64,000 bases of DNA from Diadema setosum (Eukaryota; Echinodermata; Echinoidea; Diadematoida; Diadematidae): contig NC_092696.1 in the NCBI RefSeq assembly GCF_964275005.1, positions 29,037,953 through 29,101,952 of the forward strand, given 5' to 3'. The notes beneath the pieces were generated by a model. That model saw nothing but the letters and a program-made list of their open reading frames with translations. It was not told where the DNA came from and searched no databases. The stretch's first letter is position 1. Every line of letters begins with the position of its first letter. Made by a program: the position numbers and the translations under genes. Positions 1 to 11,265 of this stretch are shown here, in pieces.

Positions 1-219
1 ACAGAGAGAGAGAGCTGTGTGGTTAAGTGAGCACCCTGTGAAAAGAAATGGAGCAAGAAGTGCTGAAATGTACTGCTGATATTTTTCCTTTCTCTCCTTC
101 CATTCTTTCCATCTATTCTGTCAAGTAGTGCCATGCTTTTTTGTTTCTCCTGTTTAGTTCCGTCCTGTCGTAAATTATATCTGTGATAAGTGTTTGTAAG
201 TAAGTAATTCATTCTTTTT

Positions 220-465
220 TGAGTGGTTCACAATATACAAGCTTGCATAGCTTTCTATTTTTTTTTTGTCAGTATGTATTACTTTGTTTATCTGTATCAT
301 ATATCTTTTGCAAAGTTGAATGTTTATGTTTATGATGTAATTTCAGATTTATTATGTGTTACGTTACGTGTTGCGTTTTTTATTATGTGTTACGTCTCAT
401 CAGTTGCAGTGTTACGTTTTGTTTGGAAAAGAAGAATGAAAATAAATGAATTGAATTGAATTGAT
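220..465 (+). mobile_element. LINE 3' tail
   Basis: T-rich 3' UTR-like sequence ending aagaagaatgaaaataaatg and (aattg)n. The same ending occurs at 35108-35168. Confidence 0.45.
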
Positions 466-2093
466 ATGGTATAAAGGACGGGGGTCAACAATGGATGATA
501 AAACAATGACTGATAAACATTTAACAGAAACAAACAATTTCACACATGAATATAATGACTTTTGTGCCTTCTGTAAAGTGTTCGTTTTCCTTAAATGTGT
601 GCTCAAACAAGCATGACTCAACAGATCACTCTCATTTTCACACTGCAGTTAGTTATTAAGATTAATGTAGAAATATCCCTGCCGTATTCTTTTGCTAAAA
701 TCCGATTCGTTCAAAAGTTATGACATTTTGAATAAGGGAAGAGCTACATTGTGTGTGTGTTTTGTAATAGGTATTAATTCGGATAGGATACATACTTATT
801 GCATAACGGCTTCAGGCACAAAACTGTAACAGCCAATGGCGCCACAAATAATAGTATTACAGTAATCTTTTTGTGTTTGCTTATCAGGCTTTTTTTACAA
901 TTTTTTTTTTCTGAAATCGATACCATTACAACTGTTTTGAGAAATATTATGTCAGGTTTTTTCTCTAGTGTGCAGTATTATGATTATTTGCATGCTCCTC
1001 TAAGGGCCCTCGCATAACACAGAGGGTACCCCCTCCCCCTTTTTTACCCAGAAGTGGCAACAGAAAAAAATGTGGTTATAAGTTTTTCTTTTTTTTTTCT
1101 TTTTGCTTATCAGCTGAAAAGCAGAAAAGTGCGTGTATAAGGTCTTTTCTCCTCTTTTCTTTTCTTTTCTTTCCTTTTCTTTTCTTTATTTCTTGTGAGT
1201 TAAAGAAACCCGGAAGTTGCACCCGAAAATTGAACTGACGGACATCTTTTTTTGTTGTTGTTTTTTGTTTTGTCATGCCGTCAAACCCCCGTTTGAGACA
1301 AGACCCCATTGGCAAACGAAGCTGATGGGGTGCTATACCCCCTAACGAGTCCTCGTTTGAGAAGTGGGAGGATATGTATTTGCCCATTGCAAAATAACTT
1401 TCTACTCAGGCGTGGCAAACCTGGAGGCCAAGCCAGGGTTTAATGACTACAACAACAGCATCTTACGTAAGAGCATGATAAGGATATCTGCCTGTGGCAG
1501 ACCATTCAAAGTGAACTCAATTTTCTCTATTCTTTCTAAAGTTTTCAATTTTATATTCTATTGACAAATGCTATGGTCATCCGTTTTAAATTTCGAACGA
1601 AAAAAATTGACCCATAAATAACGAAACAATGCATGCGTACACAGATCGACCACCTGCATGTATACCATAGAGCTACATAGCCCATGCCAAAACCAAAACA
1701 ATCTCCTCCTCTCGTGGGTGCCCCCTCCCCCCCCCCCCCCCCCCGCGCTGTGGCGATGACTAATGCTTAGATTAGGCCAGGGTCAAGAAACAGGTGTTTT
1801 ATATCTTTGGTTTTTAAGTCCTTGATTGCCAAGATATACACTGGCATTGTCTACAGGGGTGTAGCTTCTTCAAACGCGAGATTTGCCTCATGTTTTGTTT
1901 TGTTTTGGTTTGTTTTTTTGTTTTGTTTTGTTTTGTTTTTGATTGTCAGCTGGCGAAACCCGGAAGTGGCTCCAGAAATATAAACTACCCCCACCCCATT
2001 TTCAATAACGTATCGCGCCGGCCCTGCCCCTAACCACCATGCAGTTTTTCAGATTTTCAGTCTGCGTGATGCTGCCTAACAATGGATACGTAC

Positions 2094-2258
2094 CTCCTGG
2101 TGGACTTGAGTTGGGTTGTCGGGTACACCTTTGGTTCCACTTTGGCAGGCTGCTATGTTGTTTTGGTCGACGCAGCACGACGTCGGTACGGCCAGGTTCG
2201 AAGCGAAGTTCGTCGCGTACTTGTAATCTTCGTAGCTAGTAGCTCCACAGCAATCAAA
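2094..2258 (-). CDS. Tetraspanin exon 5 (cysteine part of large loop)
   Basis: 165 bp, 55 codons, starting FDCCGATSYEDYKYA with VPTSCCVDQ and AAC downstream and ending VHQE before donor gtacgt. The CCG and SCC pairs are diagnostic for the tetraspanin large extracellular loop. With C182 and the expected later GC they would give a six-cysteine loop. Confidence 0.92.
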
Positions 2259-5200
2259 CTTTCGTGAGAGATATATTTGTATAAAGGAATGCATCAATAC
2301 TATTGCAAGATATGTTCTCAATGATTATTCCACAATTTTTGTGTACTTTTTATTCTTCTTTTTTCAGGAGTGGGGCGACCATGTCTATGAATTCTGCACT
2401 CACTCTGGAAATAACAGAGTTAGATGCAACAATGTTGAAATCATATAAATACAAAGGGCACACTGCCTGAGATTAACACATGTAATTGATACTTTGATTG
2501 ATAATTATTAAAGGCATTATTTGCCATTTGCAGATGAACCAAAAACCCAGCATTATAGTGTTTCAAAATAGTTCTAAAATGTGAGATTGGGATAGAAATA
2601 ACCAATGCAAAAATTTGAACCAGTATAACCATGTTAAGTATTGTTAAGCAAAAATGTGAACAATATAATTATGATAAAAAGGTTTCCAGATTAAACCGTC
2701 TACAGTTATGGTTTAATGAGAAAAATAGTATCTCCTTATATATCAGGCGTTATTGCAAAAAATGTTATAAGGTAGAATGTTTTGTGATACAACTGACCTA
2801 CACATATTATATGCATCAAAAATGATACATTGAACATTTTTGAAATAAGTGTTCCCAAAGCCAGGACCTTTAAGATTTTAAGCATGTTTATCTTTTGGAC
2901 GTTGACATCACGTATCGATGCCTCTAATGAGCCGCATACAAATGTTCTGTAAAAGAAATAACAGTTATTCAACAATAATATATATCCATTAACAGACCAA
3001 ACAATGGTAAAATTCCATCATCGCAAATCACCTACATTTCAGTGGTATGTAAGGTATAGGCCTATTAATTCTAAACATATTATTATCATGATTATACTTG
3101 AGATTTCGAACAAGGTCAATAGATATCGATTACTCACCATAATTCCAAAATAGAATATCAATACGACTGAAAGTGTCGTTAATGACGGTACACTTGACCT
3201 ATAGCGTCACTAGTACCAGCAACTTTCGGAGTGCGTGGTTTTCATCAAAATGTGTGGTTCAGTCTATTTTGGTTAGCCAATCAGATCAGATACCACATAG
3301 GCCTATAACATTTGCTGACTCATTAATATTGACTACGTAGCATATTATTGACCAATTTGGATCAACCACTTCCGCTGGTTTTCTTTGAGGTTCATGAAAA
3401 TAACAGCAGGACATTTGTCGTGTTTGTAGATTACTCTATTTTCTTCAAATTTAGCATGATGGGTTAATGTAAGCCCTCTGTTTATCAGTCCCAGCATGCA
3501 ATGCGCAACGTTTTATGACGTCATTTGCTTACCAGTTCTTGCACTCCGTCCACGGACTCTGTGGCAGCATCAGTCTGGCCGTAAGTGTTATTGATGGTGT
3601 AGGTCATACCTTCCAACATGCTTTGTTCCAACTAGGAGAAGAATGTTTTGATTTGCTGTTATTAATTGCTTTCTGTATCATTGTAAGACATAACGAATGA
3701 CTCAGCAAAGGAAAATGATCACGTGAACACATTCCTGTGAGTACAAAGACAATGCAACAACAAAAAAAAAAAAACACGAAAGAGGTTAAGCCATGCATTC
3801 TGCAACACAATCACTGACAATAGCTTTAATACTTTAATCTCTCTTTTTTGATAATACGTCATGATCATTAATGTACCCGATTAATTTACTTGCAATGCAA
3901 ACTAAAACTGCCTGTAAAACAACGGTGCCATGTACACAACGATTAGTTATGTTCGCCCTTCCCTATTTCGTTTTAATGATGGTCGTTCAAGCATACGTAT
4001 TATAGTGCAATCTATAAACAATGCTAACAGTTATTTTGATGTTGATGGTAACTATTCTGAAATGATTGGATGATGATAATCAAAGACAGATTACTGAAAA
4101 CCATAATTCAACTTCTTTACTTTTTCTTTACTCTCGATGCTCTTTACTTCTTCCTGTGATACATAATTATGTTGGAAATTAGAGAGAAATGGCTATATCA
4201 TGATTATTTCAGAATATTACTAGATACCACTACCAGCAATGAATCAATAATAAATTATGCAATAGTGTATAGTCATTAAGAACCAACTTTAGCCATATGA
4301 TGTATTTGCCCAAAGCAGTTCCGATGCAGAAAACTTTTACAAAATGTGACCGTGCATCACAAAACGAACAAAAAGTCGCACCCCTTGATTTTATGTGAGG
4401 GCTCAAAAAAGGTGAAATTGGTCAACCGAGTCAATCTTGAGTTGTTCATATTTTCTGAAAGAGCTATCCTTCTACATTATTCTGTAATTTGGGATCATAA
4501 CATGAATGGGAAAGTGTGTTTCCAGCAGTATTTCTACAACCCTTTTTTGAAGGAGGGTAGAATGATCAGGTATGTCTTAAAGGCCCATTTTCATTTCTTA
4601 AAATCCTTTGCACACTCTTCACTTTCAAGTCTAATAACCTTTGAAAGGATAATGCTACTGCCTTGAAAGTTGGCATTAATCATGGACAAAATGTGTTTAA
4701 AAATGTTTGATTTCAGTTTAATCTGATAATCTATTCATTGTTGTTGCTCTGGTGGTTTACATCCTGTGTTTTGTCCCTTTCATCGCACAGCTAGCACAGC
4801 TTGGTAACAATTAACTGCTTGAATAGACGCTGTACTTCAGAGCCTCTTTTCTCAGTTCACACTTTTCCGGAGTGTGTGCTTTCTTTCCAGTATTTAGATA
4901 GGTTAGGGAAGTTCATTTGAATTGAGTTATACATCATTTTAAAGCTTAGAGTCTGCTCTTTCAGAATCTGCTCTTAACTAAGAATCCGTGTTTGGCGACT
5001 TTTTGTTTGTTTTGTGATGCAGGGTCACAAATAGCTGTGTGGGGAATTTTACCTCATCATCGTAGACAAATGCGAGAACTCCAGCAGTGATTTCCATGCA
5101 GATGATCAGGATCATGAAGAAGAAATACTGTAAGGAATTAGAGTAAGAGGGAAAAACTGTAGTCAAACATTCAATAAAGAAGCAAAACGCGTTCAAACAT

Positions 5201-5436
5201 TTTAGTTCGACAAAACAGGACGCCCGCATAAATACATGCATGTCATAAATGCACGCACATATTCACAAATTATGGACTGATCAATCCGGTTAGTTGATTG
5301 AATGATAACGATTTAATTATTGTTATAAAAGGCCCAACAAACTTAATTCGAACTGAATTTCGACAGTCCTCTCTGTCGAGTCCTTATCATTTCTAATTTC
5401 TGTTACACCCTAACATGACTGTTATACTTTTTTTCA

Positions 5437-5467
<31 letters not shown>

Positions 5468-7999
5468 TAATATTCTATCATAATACCCCAAAAAGTGTGA
5501 ATATGTCCCTAGTTCTTGTTTGCAAATGAAGGACCATGAATTATGTCTGTCAAAACCAAGTCGTAAATTTTGGAGTTTAGTTTGAATGAATCTGTGTGAT
5601 AACATAATATTCTGAAATTGTTTGTGTTAATAAGAGAGTAGCACATCTGGGTCTTACGCATTTAATGCATCTATCGGAAAATAAACGGATTTTTACATGC
5701 ACTGACCAAAAATGTGTATTTCTCAAAGAATATTTATAAATCTAACTCTTTTTTTTTTCTAAAAAGTTTGATGAAACACACACAATGTTACTTTTTATAT
5801 GTGTGTATGTTTTGTATGTGTATGAATAATAAAACGCACACACACATGCAAATCCGCACAAACGTATACACACGCACACGCACACGCACAAACTCAACCA
5901 CACGCAACGCCGCACTCGCGGCGCCAACGTACCGTTTTCAGCAGACATGTTCCTTCCTTGACGGCGCCGCAGCACCCGCAGAAGCCGACGATGAAGATAA
6001 AACAGCCCACACCTATCGTCGTACCTGTGACTATAAGGATGGTATCCTCCGAAAAGAGATCCGTGTAGTCCTGTTGCTTTGCGGTGATCCACGACCCAAT
6101 GGAGATCAGAATAATTCCCGCCGCCTGTTATAAATAAAGGCGTTGCGTTGGTGACATTTTTAATGTTGCCTTTTAGGTGACGTGTGAAAGGGCCCGGTTA
6201 CTGAATAAAACTTTATGAAAAGGACAAACTGGACACTGTAATGTTTCTCATGTGGCCCATTCGGGACACTAAAATTTGTAAATCTGAATTTTTATGGCGT
6301 GAAAAAGAATTGCATTGTCCCTGAAAAAAAAAAAAGGAACGTAAAATCCACTGGGATCTTAGTTGCAAGATTAGGCCATCAATATAGATAACTTTTTTTT
6401 TTTTTTATGGGGAAATGAGGTGGCCCAGCATCAATGTTAGTGGCCCAGGGCCACCGGGCCACTGGGCCACCCCTAATTTCGAACCCTGGATAGGACAAGG
6501 AAGTTCACGACTGCAGAAAAGCAAGATCGGGGGGGGGGGGGGTAAGAATACCCCTCCATGTCTTCTAATCCCAAGGCTTCTAATTCCAGTAGATGGAGGC
6601 GAAATCGTCCTTGGCCCGATTCATTCTTTTTTATTCGTCTTTGACAAGTTGGATTTATATTTCAAGTATAAAGGGTGCTATTAGTTTAGGATATCGAGGG
6701 ACTTCTCCCTAGTAAGATGAATTTAAGTAATATCTGTTTAACATTAAAAAGCGAGTAAATAAGAAATAATTTCAGTGCTCCACTATTGAAATTATTCCAA
6801 GAGGATGTGTTATCCTTTCACCCGTCGTTCACTTATGTCTAGTTTGTGGTTGTTGTTGTTTTTTTGTTATACACAATAATGATGATTTTCTTTTGTGACG
6901 TATAAGTAGGCCTAGGAAATACCAACTGAGATACATAGGAGTTGACATGAAATCCTAATTTACAATACAGCTATGGAAGTCTCTGACTGCCGGGACATGA
7001 ACGTTTCATTCGTCTTATATTGACTCGAGCTGGGCCCTGTTTTATCAAAAGATATAATCCCCTATTATTCCTTTATACCACACAGGCTGCCATAGACTTA
7101 CCATACAAATCAACTATATAATCAATTATATCTCTTATTAAAACATGGTCCTGATGGACTATGTTTGTAATCAGGCTGTATAGCATGTTAGAAAGCCAGC
7201 TCGTATTCATGTTTATCGAATTGTTGACAAGGAATGTTTGTGGATGCCGTCAGTGTTCAAAACAGAGAGAAAAGTGGGCACATTGTCACTTTATGCATGA
7301 TTTTCAAATCTCTTCATCCCCATTTTTTAAAGTTTTTTTTTTCACCCTAATGCTCTTCCTTCATATAATGAAAGAATTTGCTTATCTGTTACAAGCTCCA
7401 GAACAATAAAACACTTGTAAAATAAGACTTGTAGTTCGAAATCAATCTTGGCAGTACGAGGACAAATTGTATACAGGGGTAATTAAAAAAAACCAACCCA
7501 ACAAACTAACAGCTGCAGTATTAAAAACATTCTTTTTCTTTGTTAAGTCATCGAATGCTATAATGGTGCCTCTGGAACAGTAAATAATAATTTGAACCTT
7601 GTTTTATTTCCATTCTGCCTATCCCTGTAAATATCGTTACTTCTGTTGGGATTTCTGTTTCCATTTGGTCATGGAAACAATTATTTCCAGCGTTGTTGTT
7701 GTGGGGTTTTTACTTTCCCTTTTTCAAGTCAGTGTATATACTGCTGCAGACAAGTCATCGAAGCTCGATATAACATCTCCACATTAATTGTATTACTTCA
7801 AGTTGCATCTCTGCAAGATGCCATCGTCAGTATTTTTAATGTAATAATCTACATGCATGAATTCCTTGATTAACCGTTGAAAGGATCCCGAAAATGACGT
7901 TATAGAATTTGATAAGCATAGTGAAAGACTTACCCACACACAAAAGTTTAGAATGAATAGAATGAGCTTGGCGATCTTTGGTCCACAACCGGCTACCAT
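2094..7999 (-). CDS. Tetraspanin (partial; five coding exons, 3' end off the window)
   Basis: A four-pass membrane scaffold protein of the tetraspanin family, which organises partner receptors in membrane microdomains. Coding exons in transcript order are 7934-7999, 5933-6124, 5053-5127, 3533-3631 and 2094-2258. All have GT-AG borders and lengths divisible by three, so every intron is phase 0. The 199 residues seen contain TM1 (about 9-35), a short first loop, TM2 ending in FCGCCGAVKE (about 48-57 of exon 2), TM3 (YFFFMILIICMEITAGVLAF) and most of the large extracellular loop with CCG (147-149), PTSCC (169-173) and C182. A sequon N125-N-T lies in the large loop. The final GC motif, TM4 and tail are not present in bases 1-2093, so they are presumably further left. 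The start is the only Met before TM1 and follows a good splice acceptor, so an upstream non-coding exon is likely. The subfamily (CD63-, CD151- or CD9-like) is undecided; the family call is firm. Confidence 0.93.
2508..2873 (+). mobile_element. TTAA foldback MITE, family T3
   Basis: Bounded by TTAAAGGCATTATTTGCC and CCAGGACCTTTAA, inside the intron after tetraspanin exon 4. Internal landmarks are gtttcaaaatagttctaaaa, ACAGTTATGGTTTAATGAGA and GTGATACAACTGACCTACAC. Other copies lie at 16822-17209, about 32965-33275 and 54455-54830. Confidence 0.75.
3533..3631 (-). CDS. Tetraspanin exon 4 (start of large extracellular loop)
   Basis: 99 bp, 33 codons, from LEQSMLEGMTYTINNTYGQ to GVQEL, predicted mostly helical (helices A and B of the loop). 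Acceptor ttctcctag, donor gtaagc. Contains an N-glycosylation sequon NNT. It leads in phase 0 to the CCG-containing exon. Confidence 0.88.
4345..5029. mobile_element. MITE with TGTGACCCTGCATCACAAAA ends
   Basis: The two ends are inverted copies of about 35 bp (TGTGACCsTGCATCACAAAA then CrAACAAAAAGTCGC). 685 bp, non-coding inside, lying in tetraspanin intron 3. Its right end is 17 bp from the donor hexamer of the TM3 exon. Confidence 0.7.
5053..5127 (-). CDS. Tetraspanin exon 3 (TM3)
   Basis: 75 bp, 25 codons, running from YFFFMILIIC to VYDDE, with acceptor ccttacag and donor gtaaaa. The conserved Glu of TM3 (MEITAG) is present. A MITE terminus lies only 17 bp past the donor hexamer. Confidence 0.92.
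5933..6124 (-). CDS. Tetraspanin exon 2 (TM1 end, small loop, TM2)
   Basis: 192 bp, 64 codons, beginning AAGIILISIGSW directly after the acceptor ttataacag and ending LLKT before donor gtacgt. It carries the TM2 signature GFCGCCGAVKE, the family's most conserved stretch. The length equals the common size of this exon in animal tetraspanins (family knowledge). Confidence 0.92.
6180..6490 (-). mobile_element. hAT-like element fragment
   Basis: The minus strand begins CCAGGGTTCGAAATTAGGGG followed by TGGCCCAGTGGCCC, a widespread hAT-like MITE terminus. The left end is not defined. Intron 1 of the tetraspanin. Confidence 0.4.
7934..7999 (-). CDS. Tetraspanin exon with start codon
   Basis: Encodes MVAGCGPKIAKLILFILNFC plus VW: a short cytoplasmic N-terminus with Cys5, a possible palmitoylation site, and the first half of TM1. 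The donor is gtaagt. On the 5' side the transcript reads back 28 nt to an acceptor (cttcattttcag, ending at 8028), so the exon is 7934-8027 with 28 nt of 5' UTR. Confidence 0.88.
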
Positions 8000-8743
8000 T
8001 TTGCTTTTGTTGTTGAAAGGGCCTGGTCTGAAAATGAAGACACGAAGAAAATGATGATTTTGAGGGGCGAGAGCATAAACGGATCTTGAGCAATGCTACC
8101 CGCTATACGTCACGCCTGCTATCTAAAGTGTCTCATCCTCTTGCGATCACACAGTCTTTCAATGTTTATATTTAGATTGTTGTCAATATCATCATGACAA
8201 CCGTACCCTTCATCACTGTTACGTCACCATTCCTAAGTAAATTCCAAGCGACATATTGCAAGGCTCGTGTTTGAACGAGAAGTTTCCGTCATGTGATACA
8301 AGTACGACATTCACGAAGTTTGCCACAAGCAAGACGACGTTTGATTTACCAATAATTTTAGTATGCTGTCTTTAAAGATGTCTAGAAACTTACATTAAAC
8401 ATTTTGTATGAACACCTTCTTTGTTGAAGGATGCAGTGCAAGTATATCTGTCAATAGTAACTTGAATGACCTCAGAAAATAAGTGATATGCCGAATTAAA
8501 GATGGTTACCAAATCAATACAGTGTATGCATTATCTTTCTGTCTAACTATCTAGTTGTATACATTTATATAATCATTTATATAAGCGTTCCTGGCATATA
8601 ACATAGGCCACGTCAGATTTCTTGGAGTATTGTAAAGAGAGCTGAATTATCTGTGCTTCAATCAATTTATTCAGACTCATGGTAGGTCTACATCTAGCAA
8701 ATCAAGTTTCTATGCAACACACACACAAACACACACACACATA

Positions 8744-8779
<36 letters not shown>

Positions 8780-8783
8780 TATA

Positions 8784-8935
8784 TAGTACAATATATAGTA
8801 GGATGGAAGGCGTTGCTTTATTAGTGACTTAGCTGGACAGTCTGTTTCGGCCGAAGCCTCGTCAGCAGACGAAACAGACTGTCCAGCTAAGTCACTAATA
8901 AAGCAACGCCTTCCATCCTACTATATATTGTACTA
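8784..8935. repeat. Perfect 66-bp-arm palindrome, Penelope-like 3' end
   Basis: Arms 8784-8849 and 8870-8935 are exact reverse complements around a 20-base centre. Each arm contains AATAAA (cactaataaagc). The arms plus centre contain a hammerhead-like core on the minus strand (separate entry). (TA)n lies directly at the left and about 60 bp beyond the right arm. The layout (hairpin, GAAA, then AATAAA) resembles the two Penelope-like tails at 24.7 and 42.2 kb. Confidence 0.85.
8831..8870 (-). ncRNA. Hammerhead-ribozyme-like core
   Basis: Reading the minus strand: CUGACGA (8865-8859), a three-pair stem GGC/GCC closed by a UUCG loop (8858-8849), GAAA (8848-8845), C-AGACU-G and then GUC (8838-8836), the usual cleavage triplet. 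Stem III would be two pairs with a five-base loop. Such minimal stem III hammerheads are known from Penelope-like elements. Stem I is only three clear pairs (CUG with CAG), and the long palindrome arms would compete for pairing, so self-cleavage is doubtful. Confidence 0.45.
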
Positions 8936-8993
8936 CATGGGCTCCTAAATAGTTGAGCACTGTCAGCCATATTGCAGTTCACACTCTACTTAC

Positions 8994-9049
<56 letters not shown>

Positions 9050-9050
9050 C

Positions 9051-9087
<37 letters not shown>

Positions 9088-10344
9088 TATAGGCCTACAA
9101 TTTTTTTTATGTATGTGTGCATATATTATGCACATACACATACGCGCAGTAACGCTGATACGCACATGATTTTGCATGACTACCTGTTGCGTATAGTGTG
9201 TGTGTTCGTGGCGATATTATGTAACACAAGAGACCAAATGACGCCCTGCCCTCTGTTGGGGACATTTCTGTTGCATTACGTCATGAAAAAAAGCACTCTG
9301 CCAGAACCTAAATTTTGGGGTCATCGCACTGTTAATCATTAACAGCGATTCAAGGCTTTGATTCTACCTCCAAGAGTGATGCACATTACTAATCGCCTAT
9401 CAGATAAGATTGGGTGGAGGGGGAAAATGCTTAGACTTTTCGCAAGTTTTATCGCACTGCCTTGCCAACGCCTGCCTTCTAAGCGGCAAATTTTGAATTG
9501 TCGTACAGTACATGCACATACCTCCCCCAAAAAGAAAAGAAATGTAAGTGGGTAATATCGACATTCTAATCAGATAATATTGATCTTATACCAACAGGCG
9601 ATATACATGGACATTATCAGTCCGTCTATGGTATCTATCCACAACCTATTCCACATTTTCGGCAATGTTCTCTTTAATATCTTTCCTGAACTCGAATCAA
9701 AATTAAACAAAACATTCTTATTTTCACATAAAGAAGGTGAACATAATGGTATACTATGGTGCATATTTGAATATAGGGATCTTTTACGCAGGTCTCTACA
9801 ATTGCGCATTTAAACTCTATAGTTCACATCGACTTCGAAGAGAGCATAATTTTGAAAAGGTGTGGCCATGTTCTGACAAAATGAATTATTTGCCCTGAAA
9901 TGATTATGAATTTCGAACGAGCAGTTCTCTACACGGAACACCTTTAAACACTGAGAAAACATTCAGATATATCAAATTACCACAGCCATGTTAAACATCC
10001 AGAATTCACTTGAATGTAAAACGAAACAATGACAACAAACAGAAATAAAAACAAGATAATTTTTCAAAACTACTTTAATGGTATTCATGCTTAATTGTTT
10101 TAGAGACAATTAGTCAGTAAGCAATCAAAGTGTATAAAGTTCAGCAATTGAAATTACGTAATAGGTTTTGTACTTAAACTTTTTGTTTTTCTGAACATGT
10201 ATACTCATATCAATAGGAAATACATTTGGGTTCAAGATAATACCTACAATGTGCCCTTAAGATATCAACAGTGTGCCTGTACAGTCAATTTAATGTAGAT
10301 TTATATACTTATTTTGTCAGCACATGTCATAATATAATACACCC
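8936..10344. other. Intergenic, no gene seen
   Basis: Only microsatellites and unique AT-rich sequence; no splice-bounded coding stretch with recognisable homology. Confidence 0.5.
9000..9086. repeat. (TA)n then (TG)n microsatellite
   Basis: About 50 bp of TA followed by about 30 bp of TG just right of the palindrome at 8784-8935. A second (TA)n lies at 8744-8782. Confidence 0.9.
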
Positions 10345-11265
10345 AGCAAAAAAAAAAAAAAAAAAGAAGGTAAACACTTTGTCGAGTTCATATCTTTCTT
10401 AGAAAATTCTGAAAAAAAAATCTCTGTATCACATACCATATCAAAGATTATTTGATTGGCTATCAACCTAGTCTGTCAATATCAAGGGAAATTTTTACGC
10501 ATGAGTGAACACATTCATTTTTGTCCTCTAAGGCACAAAAGTAGAAATTGCAAAAATTGACATGTTCTCTTACGTTTGAAAATGCCCTTCAAGATAGCAA
10601 TAATAACAAAAGACCAATTTAACACTATGAGAGACGTGAGTGAAACAGCAAAAGTAAGTTTCCGTTCTCTTTATCAACAGTGGGAAACTAAAAGGGGAAA
10701 ATAAGAATTTCATATCAACTCAAACATGACATAAGGAGTACGGGCACAAAGATGATTAAATAAACAGAATATCTTTATTTTATTCTTTTGATTAAGTAAT
10801 CTAAAATTCATGAGACAAATTCAAGAACGAAATATTATTTACAATTTTCCTTTTTTATTTTCATTAATATTGCTTCTTCCTACTATTACTTTATTATTAC
10901 ATTATCCTCCATTCTTCTTATCCTTTGTTGATCTTTTGGGCTTCAAAGATTAAGATCATTTGCTTATTTTTGCAACTTAATTCATATTCTTTGTTGTGTT
11001 AAATTTGTCTTTTTTTCTTATTGTTTAATGGAAAAGCACTTACGCATGAATGACAACTTGTTAATTTTTGCTATTTTTTGTTTTGTGCCTTGGAATAGAA
11101 ACCAATGGTATTCACTCAAAGTTTCACTTTTTATTGACCTATCAGGTTGATAGCCAATTAAATTACCTTTCAAATGGTAATAATTCTTCAACTTTTACTA
11201 AAATATTCTATGAGAAATATAAACTTGAAAAAGTGTTTACTTTTTTTTTTCTCGGTATATGTAGG
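10345..11265. mobile_element. Large foldback element
   Basis: Outer inverted blocks AGTAAACACTTT near 10370 and 11235, then paired attggctatcaacct (10456, 11148), acgcatgaatgaca (10497, 11042) and aaggcacaaaa (10531, 11085). About 920 bp, AT-rich, no coding. A half copy lies at 52700-52875. Confidence 0.65.

Noticed and set aside
5742-6092. 116-codon minus-strand frame overlapping tetraspanin exon 2
   Set aside because: It is a different frame of the real exon (residues do not fit TM2) and runs into CA repeats.
8953-9342. 129-codon plus-strand frame
   Set aside because: Mostly translated (TA)n and (TG)n.
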